From NCBI RefSeq assembly GCF_001281025.1, contig NZ_CP012646.1:1269001-1333000 (forward strand): a stretch of 64,000 bases of DNA. Reading direction: 5' to 3'. Position 1 is the first letter of the stretch. The number at the start of each line of letters is the position of its first letter. The position numbers and the translations under genes were made by a program. Under the pieces are notes generated by a model. The model worked only from the letters and a program-made list of their open reading frames with translations. It ran no database searches and was not told the origin of the DNA. The DNA comes from Streptococcus mitis (lineage in GTDB: Bacteria; Bacillota; Bacilli; Lactobacillales; Streptococcaceae). Shown piece after piece: positions 28,532-37,189 of this stretch.

Positions 28532-29149
28532 ATGCGAGATGTAAAAGATCCGGAAATTCGACGGGCTGAGATTATGGATGCTGCTATGCTCCTCTTTATG
28601 GAGAAAGGATATGCGAACACAACAACTCAGGATATAGTCGATAAGGTAAATATATCACGAGGTTTGTTATACTATCACTTTAAGAACAAAGAAGATATTC
28701 TGTATTGTCTTGTGGAACGTTATTCAGAGAAATTATTGAGAGATATTCATGTGATTGTCAATGATGACGACAAAACTGCTATTGAAAAAATAAGATCCTT
28801 TATAGATGCCACAATAATCTCTACAGATAACGTTTCAGCGGAAGGAACTGAGTTACAAAAGACGGTTGATCTTGAAGAAAATCGTTATATGTTAGATAAG
28901 TTATCTCATAAGCTCATTGAAAAACTGACTATATATTTTGAGAGGATAATAAATCAAGGCATCTCAGAAAAAGTATTTTCTGTAAAATATCCATCAGAAA
29001 CAGCAGAATTTCTGATGACAGCCTATGTTTTTGTTTCAAATAACATAGGTATAATAACTTCAAAGAAAGAACCTGTCAAAGATTACTTGAATGCATTTAA
29101 GATAATTCTGGAACAAAATCTAAATACAAAAGGACTCTTTAGCAATTAA
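28532..29149 (+). CDS. TetR-family repressor 1
   Basis: A 205-residue one-component regulator. The N-terminal helix-turn-helix reads TTQDIVDKVNISRGLLYYHFKNKEDIL (about residues 30-58); the rest is the ligand-binding helical domain. The adjacent operators (28483 and 29230) suggest that it represses itself and the neighbouring ABC transporter genes, probably released by a toxic or peptide ligand. AGGAGG lies 8 bases before the ATG. It is the first gene after the rlmCD 3' end and is more A+T-rich than the core genes. Confidence 0.9.
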   Translation: MRDVKDPEIRRAEIMDAAMLLFMEKGYANTTTQDIVDKVNISRGLLYYHFKNKEDILYCLVERYSEKLLRDIHVIVNDDDKTAIEKIRSFIDATIISTDNVSAEGTELQKTVDLEENRYMLDKLSHKLIEKLTIYFERIINQGISEKVFSVKYPSETAEFLMTAYVFVSNNIGIITSKKEPVKDYLNAFKIILEQNLNTKGLFSN

Positions 29150-29229
29150 AAAAAGATAGAATGTTTGTAAAGAGAACTATGTACCGATAGCTAAATCAAA
29201 ACAAGCTATCGGTATTATTTCAAAATAAG

Positions 29230-29245
29230 ACTGACAAATTGTCAA
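29230..29245 (+). promoter_or_regulatory. Operator before the ABC-ATPase gene
   Basis: ACTGACAAATTGTCAA is the exact reverse complement of the site at 28483-28498 and lies 14 bp before the ATPase start. It is probably bound by the TetR regulator at 28532. Confidence 0.85.
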
Positions 29246-29258
29246 TGGGGACGAAAAT

Positions 29259-29969
29259 ATGTTAGAGATAAAGAATTTTAGTAAAAGTTATGGGGATAAG
29301 AAGGTTGTGGATAACCTATCTATTTCAGTACAGCCTGGAGATATTTATGGTTTTATTGGAGCAAATGGTGCGGGAAAAACGTCAACGATAAAGGCAGTTG
29401 TTGGTATCCATGATTTTGAAGACGGAAGTATAATTATCAACGGTCATTCTATTAAAGAAGAACCTGTTATTTGTAAAAAAATGATGGCGTATATTCCAGA
29501 TAATCCAGATTTGTATGAACATATGACAGGACTTCAATATATTAATTTTATTGCTGACTTGTTTGAAATTCCTACAAAAATACGTAGGGAGAGAATCCAA
29601 AAATACGGTAATTTATTTGATATGACTGAGCATCTTTCGGGGATTATTTCTTCATATTCACATGGTATGAAGCAACGAACAGCCATTATTTCTGCACTTG
29701 TACATTCTCCCAAACTGTTGATTTTAGATGAACCTTTTGTTGGGCTAGATCCCAAAGCAACTTTCCTACTAAAGAAAATTATGCATGAGTGTGTTTCAGA
29801 TGGAGGTGCTATTTTCTTTTCAACCCATGTATTGGATGTTGCGGAAAAATTATGTAATAAGATTGCTATTATCAAAAATGGAAAGTTAATTGCAAGTGGC
29901 AATACAGGAGACGTCAAAGGTGATGAATCATTGGAGGCATTTTTCATGGAGGTGCAGGACAATGAGTAA
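29259..29969 (+). CDS. ABC transporter ATP-binding protein
   Basis: A 236-residue ATPase. Walker A GANGAGKTS (about residues 38-46), signature YSHGMKQR, Walker B LLILDEPFVGLDP and the H-loop STHVLD are in order. It is of the CcmA/BcrA-YtrB type used by ABC-2 exporters. It overlaps the following permease gene by 8 bp. Substrate not predictable; detoxification or peptide export is common for TetR-linked examples. Confidence 0.9.
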   Translation: MLEIKNFSKSYGDKKVVDNLSISVQPGDIYGFIGANGAGKTSTIKAVVGIHDFEDGSIIINGHSIKEEPVICKKMMAYIPDNPDLYEHMTGLQYINFIADLFEIPTKIRRERIQKYGNLFDMTEHLSGIISSYSHGMKQRTAIISALVHSPKLLILDEPFVGLDPKATFLLKKIMHECVSDGGAIFFSTHVLDVAEKLCNKIAIIKNGKLIASGNTGDVKGDESLEAFFMEVQDNE

Positions 29970-31521
29970 CATTTGGATACTGCTTAAAGCGCAATTGATT
30001 AATTTCTTTCCTATTAACGAGATTAGAGAATCAGGAAATAAAAAACAAAGTTCAATGGCTATTGCGAGTTTTGGCATAATAACTCTTTCCTTATTTTGCT
30101 TTGTTTATAATATACTAACAGCGAAAACATTGGTACACGTCGGACAGCAGGACTTGATACCGGCATATATGGTCTCTGTATCAAGTTTTTCAATATTATT
30201 TTTGACTGTCTTTTATTCGAATGGTATTTTATTTGGCAGTCGAGATATGGAAATTCTCCTATCCTTACCTGTTAAAAGTTCGTATATTATCACTAGCAAG
30301 TTCATGTTTATGTACTTATTGAATTTTTTAATAGGCTTGATGTTTATGCTTCCAGGTGGAATTGTATGGGGCTTGAACGGAAGTTTAAACCTCCTACAGA
30401 TTATATTGTATTTTACTTCTATAATTTTTGCCCCTTTGATCCCCATGTGTATAGCGGCATGCATGGGAATCGTTATTGTTGTCGCTTCATCTTTTTTTAA
30501 AAGGAAAAATGTTATCTCTCTTATTTTTTCATTTGCGATGCTAGGTATAATTGGATATTTTGCATTATCAGCTTTGCAATCAGGTGATGAAAATAGTATT
30601 GGGGTTACTCTGGCTAAGCAAATTACTGGACTGTATCCAATTTCTAGACTATTTATGTCATACTACAATTTTCCAATGTACTATGGGATGGGATTTTATA
30701 TAGTTCTTTCAATAGTCGTCTTTTATCTATTTGTCAAAATTGCTTCGTCGAAGTATGGACTACTTAATACACTTGCCAATACAAAATCAAGATATGCTAA
30801 TGACAAAGTATCTTATGAAAGAAAATCGGTATTTTTTGCCTTGTATCAAAAAGAGCTTGGACGATTTTTAAGTTCTTATATGGCAGTCTTGAATGCTGGG
30901 CTTGGAGTGATTCTTTTATGTGTCTTTAGTATATGTTTCCTGTTTAATTCTGTAGGTCAAATAGGAAATTCTGCAGGAATTGAAAATATAAATGAGTATC
31001 TCTCAAACTTAGCTCCCGTCTTTATTTCATCTATGCTTTCACTCAGTTGTCCAGCAGCTTCATCTATATCTTTAGAAGGTAAAAATATTTGGATTTTGAA
31101 AAGTTCTCCGGTTGAAGTGAAAATGATTTTAAATGCTAAGATAGCTGTCAACCTTACACTTCATTTGATTGGATATATGATCTCTGTATCTGTATTTATG
31201 CTGAAACTTGATATGAATCCTATTCAAGTTATGAATCTAGTTATTGTTCCTATATGTTACTCCCTTTTTATAACGGTAATCGGAATTTCATTAAATAAAA
31301 AATATCCTAACTATGATTGGGACAGTGAGATGATAGTTGTCAAACAAAGTCTTCCTGTTATTGTAACTGGAATTATTGGTATGATTGCGCTTATTACGCC
31401 ACTTTTGCTTAATTGGCTGTTTAATCTTCCGATTATATTTGTTTTACAGTTAGTATCAGTAGTTTTATTGGTTATTACAATGGGTGTTTATTTAACAATA
31501 AGCAAGAAAAATTTTATCTAG
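29962..31521 (+). CDS. ABC-2-type membrane permease, large
   Basis: A 519-residue membrane protein with about twelve hydrophobic segments, the partner of the ATPase at 29259. The size suggests two fused six-helix halves. No accessory domain is seen. The ATG at 29962 (AATGAG overlap with the ATPase gene) is chosen; an in-frame ATG at 29890 lies in the ATPase gene. Cotranscribed with the following DUF1648 and GntR genes. Confidence 0.85.
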   Translation: MSNIWILLKAQLINFFPINEIRESGNKKQSSMAIASFGIITLSLFCFVYNILTAKTLVHVGQQDLIPAYMVSVSSFSILFLTVFYSNGILFGSRDMEILLSLPVKSSYIITSKFMFMYLLNFLIGLMFMLPGGIVWGLNGSLNLLQIILYFTSIIFAPLIPMCIAACMGIVIVVASSFFKRKNVISLIFSFAMLGIIGYFALSALQSGDENSIGVTLAKQITGLYPISRLFMSYYNFPMYYGMGFYIVLSIVVFYLFVKIASSKYGLLNTLANTKSRYANDKVSYERKSVFFALYQKELGRFLSSYMAVLNAGLGVILLCVFSICFLFNSVGQIGNSAGIENINEYLSNLAPVFISSMLSLSCPAASSISLEGKNIWILKSSPVEVKMILNAKIAVNLTLHLIGYMISVSVFMLKLDMNPIQVMNLVIVPICYSLFITVIGISLNKKYPNYDWDSEMIVVKQSLPVIVTGIIGMIALITPLLLNWLFNLPIIFVLQLVSVVLLVITMGVYLTISKKNFI

Positions 31522-31539
31522 TTAAAGGAGAAAAATAAG

Positions 31540-31761
31540 ATGAAAAACAGACTGATAAAAGATATTTTGGTGTTATTAGTAATGCTAGCTATAATAGTTG
31601 TTATTTGTAGATTTCTCCCAGAAAAAGTTCCGATTCATTTCAATGCAAAAGGAGAAGCAGATATGTTTGCAAATAAATATTATCTTCTACTAGCTACAGT
31701 CATCCCCTATTCTGCATATTGGAAGTTTGTTAGGGAAAGTGAAAATAAAAAGATTAAATGA
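31540..31761 (+). CDS. Short DUF1648-type membrane protein, probably truncated
   Basis: A 73-residue protein with an N-terminal transmembrane segment (about residues 9-27) followed by the DUF1648 core LPEKVPIHFNAKGEADMFANKYYLL. Full members are roughly twice as long with further helices; here the frame ends in a charged tail soon after the second hydrophobic stretch, suggesting loss of the C-terminal half. Related SdpI-like proteins give immunity to peptide toxins, but that role is only inference here. It ends in an ATGA overlap with the GntR gene. Confidence 0.7.
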   Translation: MKNRLIKDILVLLVMLAIIVVICRFLPEKVPIHFNAKGEADMFANKYYLLLATVIPYSAYWKFVRESENKKIK

Positions 31762-32099
31762 AACCCCATCTATATTTACAAATTGCATCAAAATTAAGAA
31801 CGACTATTTTAAGAGGTGATTATGCACCTGAACAACAAATTCCTTCAATAAGGAGATTAGCAGAAAACGAGAAGTGTAATCCGGCAACTGTCCAAAAAGC
31901 AATGAAAGTTCTCGAAGAACAGAATTTGGTTATTAGCTGTGGAACATTAGGATATTTTGTCATAGCAAGCGAGCAAGAAATAAAGGAGTTAAGATATCAA
32001 GAATCTAACAAGCTAGTGAAAATTTTGTTTGAAAAACTTGATGAGCTAGGCTTTTTAGAAGATGAGATTGTCAATTTATTTTTTAGAAAAGATGCTTAG
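31758..32099 (+). CDS. GntR-family regulator, YtrA subfamily
   Basis: A 113-residue regulator with an N-terminal winged helix (QQIPSIRRLAENEKCNPATVQKAM, about residues 26-49) and a very short helical tail, the layout of the YtrA subfamily that regulates adjacent ABC transporters. It overlaps the preceding gene by ATGA, so it is the last gene of the ABC operon and may give it a second layer of control. A terminator follows. Confidence 0.88.
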   Translation: MKPHLYLQIASKLRTTILRGDYAPEQQIPSIRRLAENEKCNPATVQKAMKVLEEQNLVISCGTLGYFVIASEQEIKELRYQESNKLVKILFEKLDELGFLEDEIVNLFFRKDA

Positions 32100-32143
32100 A
32101 AGAAGTTGAATGGAAATTTATTAGGATTTTTGTGAAAGTATAG

Positions 32144-32169
32144 AAAAGCCTTGATTATAAGGCTTTTTT
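32144..32169 (+). terminator. Terminator after the GntR gene
   Basis: AAAAGCCTT and AAGGCTTTT pair across GATTAT, followed by TT. Almost the same terminator is present at 37855. Confidence 0.85.
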
Positions 32170-32223
32170 GCATTTTCCAATAAAGAACTTGACATTATTA
32201 GTTACTTCCACTACAATAGAATT

Positions 32224-32240
32224 ACATACCATCGGTATGA
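32224..32240 (+). promoter_or_regulatory. Operator 1 of the second TetR regulator
   Basis: ACATACCATCGGTATGA, with half-sites CATACC and GGTATG, 15 bp before the TetR gene. Similar sites recur at 32955 and 32989. Confidence 0.8.
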
Positions 32241-32255
32241 TAGAAAGGGACTAAA

Positions 32256-32891
32256 ATGGCAAGGAATAGAAACTCACATGAAACTAGAAAAAAAATACTA
32301 GAGGTCTCAAAAAATTTATTTGTAGAAAAAGGATTTGATAATACGTCAATACAAGATATCATAGATGGCTTAGGTGGATTGACGAAAGGTGTTATTTATC
32401 ATCATTTTGAGTCTAAAGATGAAATATTGCAATCAATCATTAGTGAAAATAATCAAGAAATTCTAAATTATAATTGGAGAGGAGATACTGCATTAGAAAA
32501 AATACAAAATTCTTTGATGGATTCTTTTTCTAATTTTGAACAACAAAGACTCGTATACTCAGCTTCAATTATGTTAAGAAGTCCACGTTTATTAGGCGAA
32601 CAGTATCTAAATTTATTTTCTGATTTTTTACCAGGAATTAGAGAAAAAGTTTTCGAAGGTGTTGAAGATAAATCAATTAAAACAGCATATCCAGAAGAGC
32701 TAGCTGATTTGATTGTGTTAACTTTGAATATTTGGATTGGGTTCCAAATTTCTATTTATTCAGTAGAAGAATTAAAGCGTAAAATGAATTTCATTAAACT
32801 TACTTTTGAAGGTCTAGGGGTACAGTTAATTTCTGATGAAATGATGGAAGTAATTTTCCAATTATTTGATCACTTAAAAGGTGTCAAATAA
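32256..32891 (+). CDS. TetR-family repressor 2
   Basis: A 211-residue regulator. Its N-terminal helix-turn-helix is TSIQDIIDGLGGLTKGVIYHHFESKDEIL (about residues 30-58) with a helical ligand domain behind it. One palindrome before its own gene and two before the ABC permease gene (33063) share the half-site ACATACC, so it probably represses itself and the divergently composed module 33063-36362. AAAGGGA lies before the ATG. Confidence 0.9.
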   Translation: MARNRNSHETRKKILEVSKNLFVEKGFDNTSIQDIIDGLGGLTKGVIYHHFESKDEILQSIISENNQEILNYNWRGDTALEKIQNSLMDSFSNFEQQRLVYSASIMLRSPRLLGEQYLNLFSDFLPGIREKVFEGVEDKSIKTAYPEELADLIVLTLNIWIGFQISIYSVEELKRKMNFIKLTFEGLGVQLISDEMMEVIFQLFDHLKGVK

Positions 32892-32907
32892 ATTATAAGT
32901 ATTGATA

Positions 32908-32942
32908 TTTTAAAAAATACCATACTCTAGATATGGTATTAA
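32908..32942. other. Inverted repeat after TetR 2
   Basis: AATACCATA and TATGGTATT pair around CTCTAGA. No T run follows on the plus strand, and the arms resemble the ATACC half-site of the operators, so either a weak terminator or a further binding site. Confidence 0.45.
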
Positions 32943-32954
32943 AAATCCCAGTAT

Positions 32955-33005
32955 ACATACCTTTAGTATGTTTATTTTTTGAATCTTAACATACCGGTAG
33001 TATGT
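32955..33005 (+). promoter_or_regulatory. Twin operators 2 and 3 before the ABC genes
   Basis: ACATACCTTTAGTATGT (32955-32971) and ACATACCGGTAGTATGT (32989-33005) share perfect outer half-sites ACATAC/GTATGT and are centred 34 bp apart, about three helical turns. They match the site before the TetR gene. Confidence 0.85.
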
Positions 33006-33062
33006 AAGGTGCTTTTTGAATAGTGTCATTAATATTAACAAAATTTTTTGGAGGAAAAATCT

Positions 33063-33803
33063 ATGTTGTCGCTTATTAAAATAGAATTAAATAAAGTTTC
33101 AAAATCAAAATTATTTTTAGCCTGGATGTGTACTATATTTATAGTGTTAGGTATTACAGCAATCATTATTATGGGTTTAGGTACTGATAATAAACTAGGA
33201 GAATTCACTGTACAGGATTCTAATGTTATTAGAGTTACTGGTAAATGGGAAGGTTGGGCAATTGTAGCTTCATTGTTTTCATCTTTATTTACCAAAGCAG
33301 CATTTTTGATTTTTGAATCTTATTTATTGTCTACGATTATTATTGATGAATTTAAACGAAGAACAATTTTTCAGCTGTTTTCCTACCCTGTTTCTAAAAT
33401 AAAGTTACTATGGGGAAAAGTGCTTACAGTAATTCTGATATCATTTATTGCTCATTTTACTGCACATTTAGTTATTCAATTATTAATTAAATTAGTAGCA
33501 GTTTTAACTGAATCAAATTATATCCCAGTAGCTAATCAAATGATTAACTTAGCTGGAATTACGTTTGGAACGGTATTAATCGGAATACTACCTTTTGTTT
33601 TAGGCATGATTAGGCATTCAATAGCTATAACAATGCTTACAGGACTTGGTTTTGCAGCATTACTTTCGAATGTAAGTCCAGGCAGTTTAACGAATAATTT
33701 TGTTGATAACTTATTCTTCTTAATATTTGCTAGTTTCATAAGTTTAATGATTGTTTCGTTTTCAATTTATACTATTTCAAAATCAGATATTAATATCAAG
33801 TAG
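33063..33803 (+). CDS. ABC-2-type permease
   Basis: A 246-residue membrane protein with six predicted helices, resembling the permease subunits of lantibiotic-protection and drug-export ABC systems. The ATG at 33063 is chosen with GGAGGA 7 bases upstream; a TTG at 33048 overlaps that site. Unusually the permease precedes its ATPase (33939). Expression is probably controlled by TetR 2. Confidence 0.82.
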   Translation: MLSLIKIELNKVSKSKLFLAWMCTIFIVLGITAIIIMGLGTDNKLGEFTVQDSNVIRVTGKWEGWAIVASLFSSLFTKAAFLIFESYLLSTIIIDEFKRRTIFQLFSYPVSKIKLLWGKVLTVILISFIAHFTAHLVIQLLIKLVAVLTESNYIPVANQMINLAGITFGTVLIGILPFVLGMIRHSIAITMLTGLGFAALLSNVSPGSLTNNFVDNLFFLIFASFISLMIVSFSIYTISKSDINIK

Positions 33804-33938
33804 TATGTCTGAATTTAATGGAAGTAAAGTGATAATTCTTTAATGATTACTTTAAAAGAAGAGGCGTATAAATTGGTATTTATGCTCCTTACGAAAAAAT
33901 TTTTGCATTTAAAGCTGGCTATAGAAAGAGAGATAGAA

Positions 33939-34658
33939 ATGGGAAATATTGTTGAAATAAAAGAAGTTTTTAAAACAATTGATAAAGAAGAAATTTTAAG
34001 TGGTATCAACCTTCAAATTGCTGAAGGAGAAATCTATGGTTTTTTAGGACCGAATGGTGCTGGAAAAACAACGTTAATGAAATGTATGTTATCCTTATCA
34101 ACAATTACATCAGGTAGTATTGAAATTTTTGGGAAAAATCTACAAGAGCACAGAGAAGAAATCCTAAGTCAGATTGGAAGTATTATTGAATCACCAATTT
34201 TTTATGATAATTGCACTGCAAAAGAAATTTTGGAAATTCACGCTCAGTATATGGGGAAAAATATTATTGAATCAGATATAATAAGAGCATTAAGAATGGT
34301 CGGATTAAAAAATACGACTAAAAAAGTAAAAGATTTTTCGTTAGGAATGAGGCAAAGGCTTGGTTTAGCTCGGGCTTTCCTAACAAAACCTAAATTGTTA
34401 ATTTTAGATGAGCCAATCAATGGTTTAGATCCAATAGGAATTCAAGAAATTCGAAATCTTTTGTTGTCGCTTTCAAAGGAACATGGAATTACAATACTAA
34501 TATCGAGTCATATATTATCGGAAATTTCACAGATAGCAGATAAAATTGGTTTTATAAAAAATGGAGAAATTGTAGAACAGGTCTATATGAAAGAGATTAG
34601 GAGAGAGAATATTGACTTAGAAGAATATTTTATGTCACATTTTCTAAATGAAATTTAA
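33939..34658 (+). CDS. ABC transporter ATP-binding protein (bacitracin/lantibiotic type)
   Basis: A 239-residue ATPase with Walker A GPNGAGKTT, signature FSLGMRQR, Walker B LLILDEPINGLDPIG and the H-loop SSHILSE, the typical pattern of BcrA/LanF-like exporters. The upstream in-frame ATG at 33843 would add 32 residues unlike the family, so the ATG at 33939 (MGNIVEIKE) is preferred although its ribosome site (AGAGAG) is weak. The gap of 135 bp to the permease is larger than usual. Partner of the permease at 33063. Confidence 0.85.
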   Translation: MGNIVEIKEVFKTIDKEEILSGINLQIAEGEIYGFLGPNGAGKTTLMKCMLSLSTITSGSIEIFGKNLQEHREEILSQIGSIIESPIFYDNCTAKEILEIHAQYMGKNIIESDIIRALRMVGLKNTTKKVKDFSLGMRQRLGLARAFLTKPKLLILDEPINGLDPIGIQEIRNLLLSLSKEHGITILISSHILSEISQIADKIGFIKNGEIVEQVYMKEIRRENIDLEEYFMSHFLNEI

Positions 34659-34679
34659 GAATTATGAGGTAGATTAGGA

Positions 34680-36362
34680 ATGAAACAATTGACAAAGTAC
34701 CATAAGAAGTCTTTTTATACTTTCATGATTTTTAATATACTAGTTCCTTTAACTAATATTGCTTTTGCTTATTCTATTAAAATTATAATTGATAGTGGTA
34801 TGTCCCAAAATGAATATGCCTTAACTCAAGCGGTACTAGTAGGAGCTAGTGTTATTTTCATCTATGCAGGACTGAACTTTATATCCCTTCGATTAAGAAA
34901 TAAACTTGTTAGGCAGATTATGTCAAGATACAAAAATAAGGTGTTTAAATCTATTTTAGATAGGGATTATAGAGAATTTTCTAAGGAAAAATCAGGGAAA
35001 TTTATTTCAATATTAACTGAGAACATGAAGAAAATTGAGCAGGATTATTTGCACCAGTATTTTAATATTTCAAAAAATATTTCCTTAATGATTTTCTCAC
35101 TAGTAGCCATGTTTATAGGTAATTGGTTTTTGACCTTATTAGTTATCATTGTTAGCATTATTCCTATGATGATTTCAGGTTTTATTGGACAAAAATCAGC
35201 CTCTCTACAAAATAGTTCTATGATAGCCGATCAGAAATATTTAGCTAAGGTTAAAGATATTTTAGTAGGGTTTCTAGTTATAAAGAGTTTTAATGTGAAA
35301 GAGGCTATCGGTCAAGATTACAAAAACGAAAGCGAAAAATTGGATGAGATATATTTCATCAAAGGGAAATTTGATGTTTTATCTAATGTTATTTCTCAAC
35401 TTTCAGGGATGATTGTTTTTTTAGTAGCCTTTGGAGGAGGAATGTATCTGGTCTTCGGTGGGCATACCACAATTGGGAGTGTTACAGCTATTGTTCAACT
35501 AGTCAATTTTGTAGTAATGCCACTAAATGAAGTTGGTATGGGAATAAGTAAATTCCGTGAAGGTCAGGCAACACTAGATGCATTTGAGGTAAAAGATGTA
35601 ACAGAACTTCAGACTGGTCAAACGAAAGAATATTTCGATGATGTTATTTCTTTTTCAAATGTAGATTTTTCCTACCCTAATGCTGAGGAAAAGATTTTTA
35701 ATAATTTATCTTTGCAGATCAAAAAGGGGGAAAAAATTGCAATAGTAGGTATGTCAGGCAGTGGAAAATCAACTTTACTCAATCTATTACTGCGTTTCTA
35801 TGATGTAACAAGTGGGTATATCTCAATTGATAATCAAGATTTGCAAGCTATTTCAGCAGAGAGCCTTTATAACTTAATGACTATTGTTCAGCAAGATGTT
35901 TATATCTTTGATGATACTTTAAAAGCAAATATTACCCTTAGTCAATCCTTTACTGAAGATGATATAAAAAAAGCTGTACAGCAGTCTGGCTTAGAAAGTT
36001 ATATTTTAGAAAATGAATTAGGTCTACAAACTTCATGTGGCGAGAATGGATCAAATCTATCTGGGGGAGAAAGACAGAGACTTAGTATTGCGCGTGCTTT
36101 AATTCGAAAAACACCAATCTTATTATTAGATGAGGCTACCTCGTCTTTAGATAATAAAGTTACTACTGAAATTGAAAGTTCAATCTTGGATATTCAAAAT
36201 TTGACTGCACTTGTAGTAACCCACAAGTTGAATGAAAACATTTTGAAAAGATACGATAGAATTCTCTTTATGAAAACAGGCGTCATTGTTGAAGATGGTT
36301 CTTTTTGTGACTTGATGGATAGGAGAGGTGAGTTTTATAAGTTGTTTGAGTTGAGTGTGTAA
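34680..36362 (+). CDS. ABC exporter with fused membrane and ATPase domains
   Basis: A 560-residue type IV ABC exporter: six membrane helices in about residues 1-310, then a nucleotide-binding domain with Walker A GMSGSGKST, Q-loop, NLSGGERQRLSIARAL and Walker B LLLDEATSSLD with the H-loop VVTHK. No N-terminal peptidase C39 domain is present, so it is not a bacteriocin-processing exporter. Half-size transporters of this form act as homodimers or pairs; no partner is adjacent. It closes the TetR 2 module, 21 bp after the ATPase gene. Confidence 0.87.
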   Translation: MKQLTKYHKKSFYTFMIFNILVPLTNIAFAYSIKIIIDSGMSQNEYALTQAVLVGASVIFIYAGLNFISLRLRNKLVRQIMSRYKNKVFKSILDRDYREFSKEKSGKFISILTENMKKIEQDYLHQYFNISKNISLMIFSLVAMFIGNWFLTLLVIIVSIIPMMISGFIGQKSASLQNSSMIADQKYLAKVKDILVGFLVIKSFNVKEAIGQDYKNESEKLDEIYFIKGKFDVLSNVISQLSGMIVFLVAFGGGMYLVFGGHTTIGSVTAIVQLVNFVVMPLNEVGMGISKFREGQATLDAFEVKDVTELQTGQTKEYFDDVISFSNVDFSYPNAEEKIFNNLSLQIKKGEKIAIVGMSGSGKSTLLNLLLRFYDVTSGYISIDNQDLQAISAESLYNLMTIVQQDVYIFDDTLKANITLSQSFTEDDIKKAVQQSGLESYILENELGLQTSCGENGSNLSGGERQRLSIARALIRKTPILLLDEATSSLDNKVTTEIESSILDIQNLTALVVTHKLNENILKRYDRILFMKTGVIVEDGSFCDLMDRRGEFYKLFELSV

Positions 36363-36371
36363 TTCTCTTTC

Positions 36372-36396
36372 GTTTTATAGTATAATTCTATAAAAC
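36372..36396. repeat. Inverted repeat at the end of the first accessory block
   Basis: GTTTTATAG and CTATAAAAC are perfect 9-bp arms around TATAATT. It lies 10 bp after the ABC exporter stop and 45 bp before the second rlmCD-tail copy. Confidence 0.6.
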
Positions 36397-36440
36397 ACTC
36401 TATTACTTTCGTTATATAATATAGATGTTTACTAGCACCA

Positions 36441-36473
36441 CATGTTGAGGCAGTATCACTGCTTGTACGAGCT
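36441..36473 (+). repeat. Attachment-site copy 2 (rlmCD tail)
   Basis: A 33-bp exact copy of the rlmCD 3' end at 28378-28410, outside any gene. Its frame would read on through VRAEASAK to a stop, giving an alternative RlmCD ending. With copy 1 it brackets an 8-kb block. Confidence 0.92.
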
Positions 36474-36547
36474 GAGGCATCAGCGAAGTAGAAGTAGATG
36501 TTCCGCCCATGGGATAGGACTCGTAGAATGAGGAGGGAACCGACGAA

Positions 36548-36590
36548 ATGATACGGTAAGTCCGAGCCGTTGAGTGCGTGGCTCTGCTCT
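36548..36590 (+). repeat. Recurrent junction sequence, copy A
   Basis: ATGATACGGTAAGTCCGA and the bases that follow to 36590 resemble sequences at 39925-39967 and 40869-40907. At those places it follows broken ADP-ribosylglycohydrolase starts; here it stands alone between the attachment copy and an acetyltransferase gene. The 36474-36703 stretch holds nothing else I recognise. Confidence 0.6.
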
Positions 36591-36703
36591 TCTGATCTGA
36601 GACAGCGAAAAGTAGAAGGGGATGGTATTGGTATCAATCAATGAGTAACAAAGTATCAGCATGATTCGAAACATTTGCTTGTAATTTGCGGAGGAACATC
36701 AAT

Positions 36704-37132
36704 ATGGATGGAATAACAAATGATTCTATAAAAACGGCTAAACTAATGAAACAATTATGGCCCCAATTGACCGATAAAGAAGCTATTGATGAAGTAAAAA
36801 GATATACGAATGACAAAAATACTGCAATCTTTACTAAAGTTGAAGGTGACACAATTGTAGGTCTAGCATTATGTTCACTCAGATTTGATTATGTTGAAGG
36901 TTGTAAATATAGTCCTGTTGGATTCTTAGAAGGGATTATTGTCGACGAGGAATATCGTTTAAAGGATATTGCTAAAAATCTCTGTACAAAATGTGAGGAA
37001 TGGGCGAAAAATAAAGGATGTAAGGAATTTGCAAGTGACTGTACTTTAACGAATACCGATTCTATAAGATTTCATCTCAATATTGGATTTCAGGAGGCAA
37101 ATAGAATTATTCATTTTAAGAAAAAATTATAA
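36704..37132 (+). CDS. GNAT acetyltransferase, aminoglycoside 6'-N-acetyltransferase-like
   Basis: A 142-residue GNAT protein. The segments LMKQLWP at the start, GFLEGIIVDEEYR in the acetyl-CoA region, CEEWAKNKGCKEFASD and SIRFHLNIGFQEANRIIHFKK at the end follow the pattern of AAC(6')-I enzymes. Whether it acetylates aminoglycosides cannot be told from sequence; many chromosomal homologues act on other amines. The ATG at 36704 is chosen with GGAGGA upstream; the in-frame TTG at 36686 overlaps that site. Accessory cargo after the second attachment copy. Confidence 0.82.
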   Translation: MDGITNDSIKTAKLMKQLWPQLTDKEAIDEVKRYTNDKNTAIFTKVEGDTIVGLALCSLRFDYVEGCKYSPVGFLEGIIVDEEYRLKDIAKNLCTKCEEWAKNKGCKEFASDCTLTNTDSIRFHLNIGFQEANRIIHFKKKL

Positions 37133-37189
37133 TTTAGAAACGTGAATAAACTTGTTTAAACTTTATATATCTTTAGAGAGTGTGAAAGA

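Noticed and set aside
36335..36637. A 100-codon minus-strand frame across the attachment copy
   Set aside because: It crosses repeats and intergenic DNA, overlaps the exporter end, and resembles no protein; no ribosome site.
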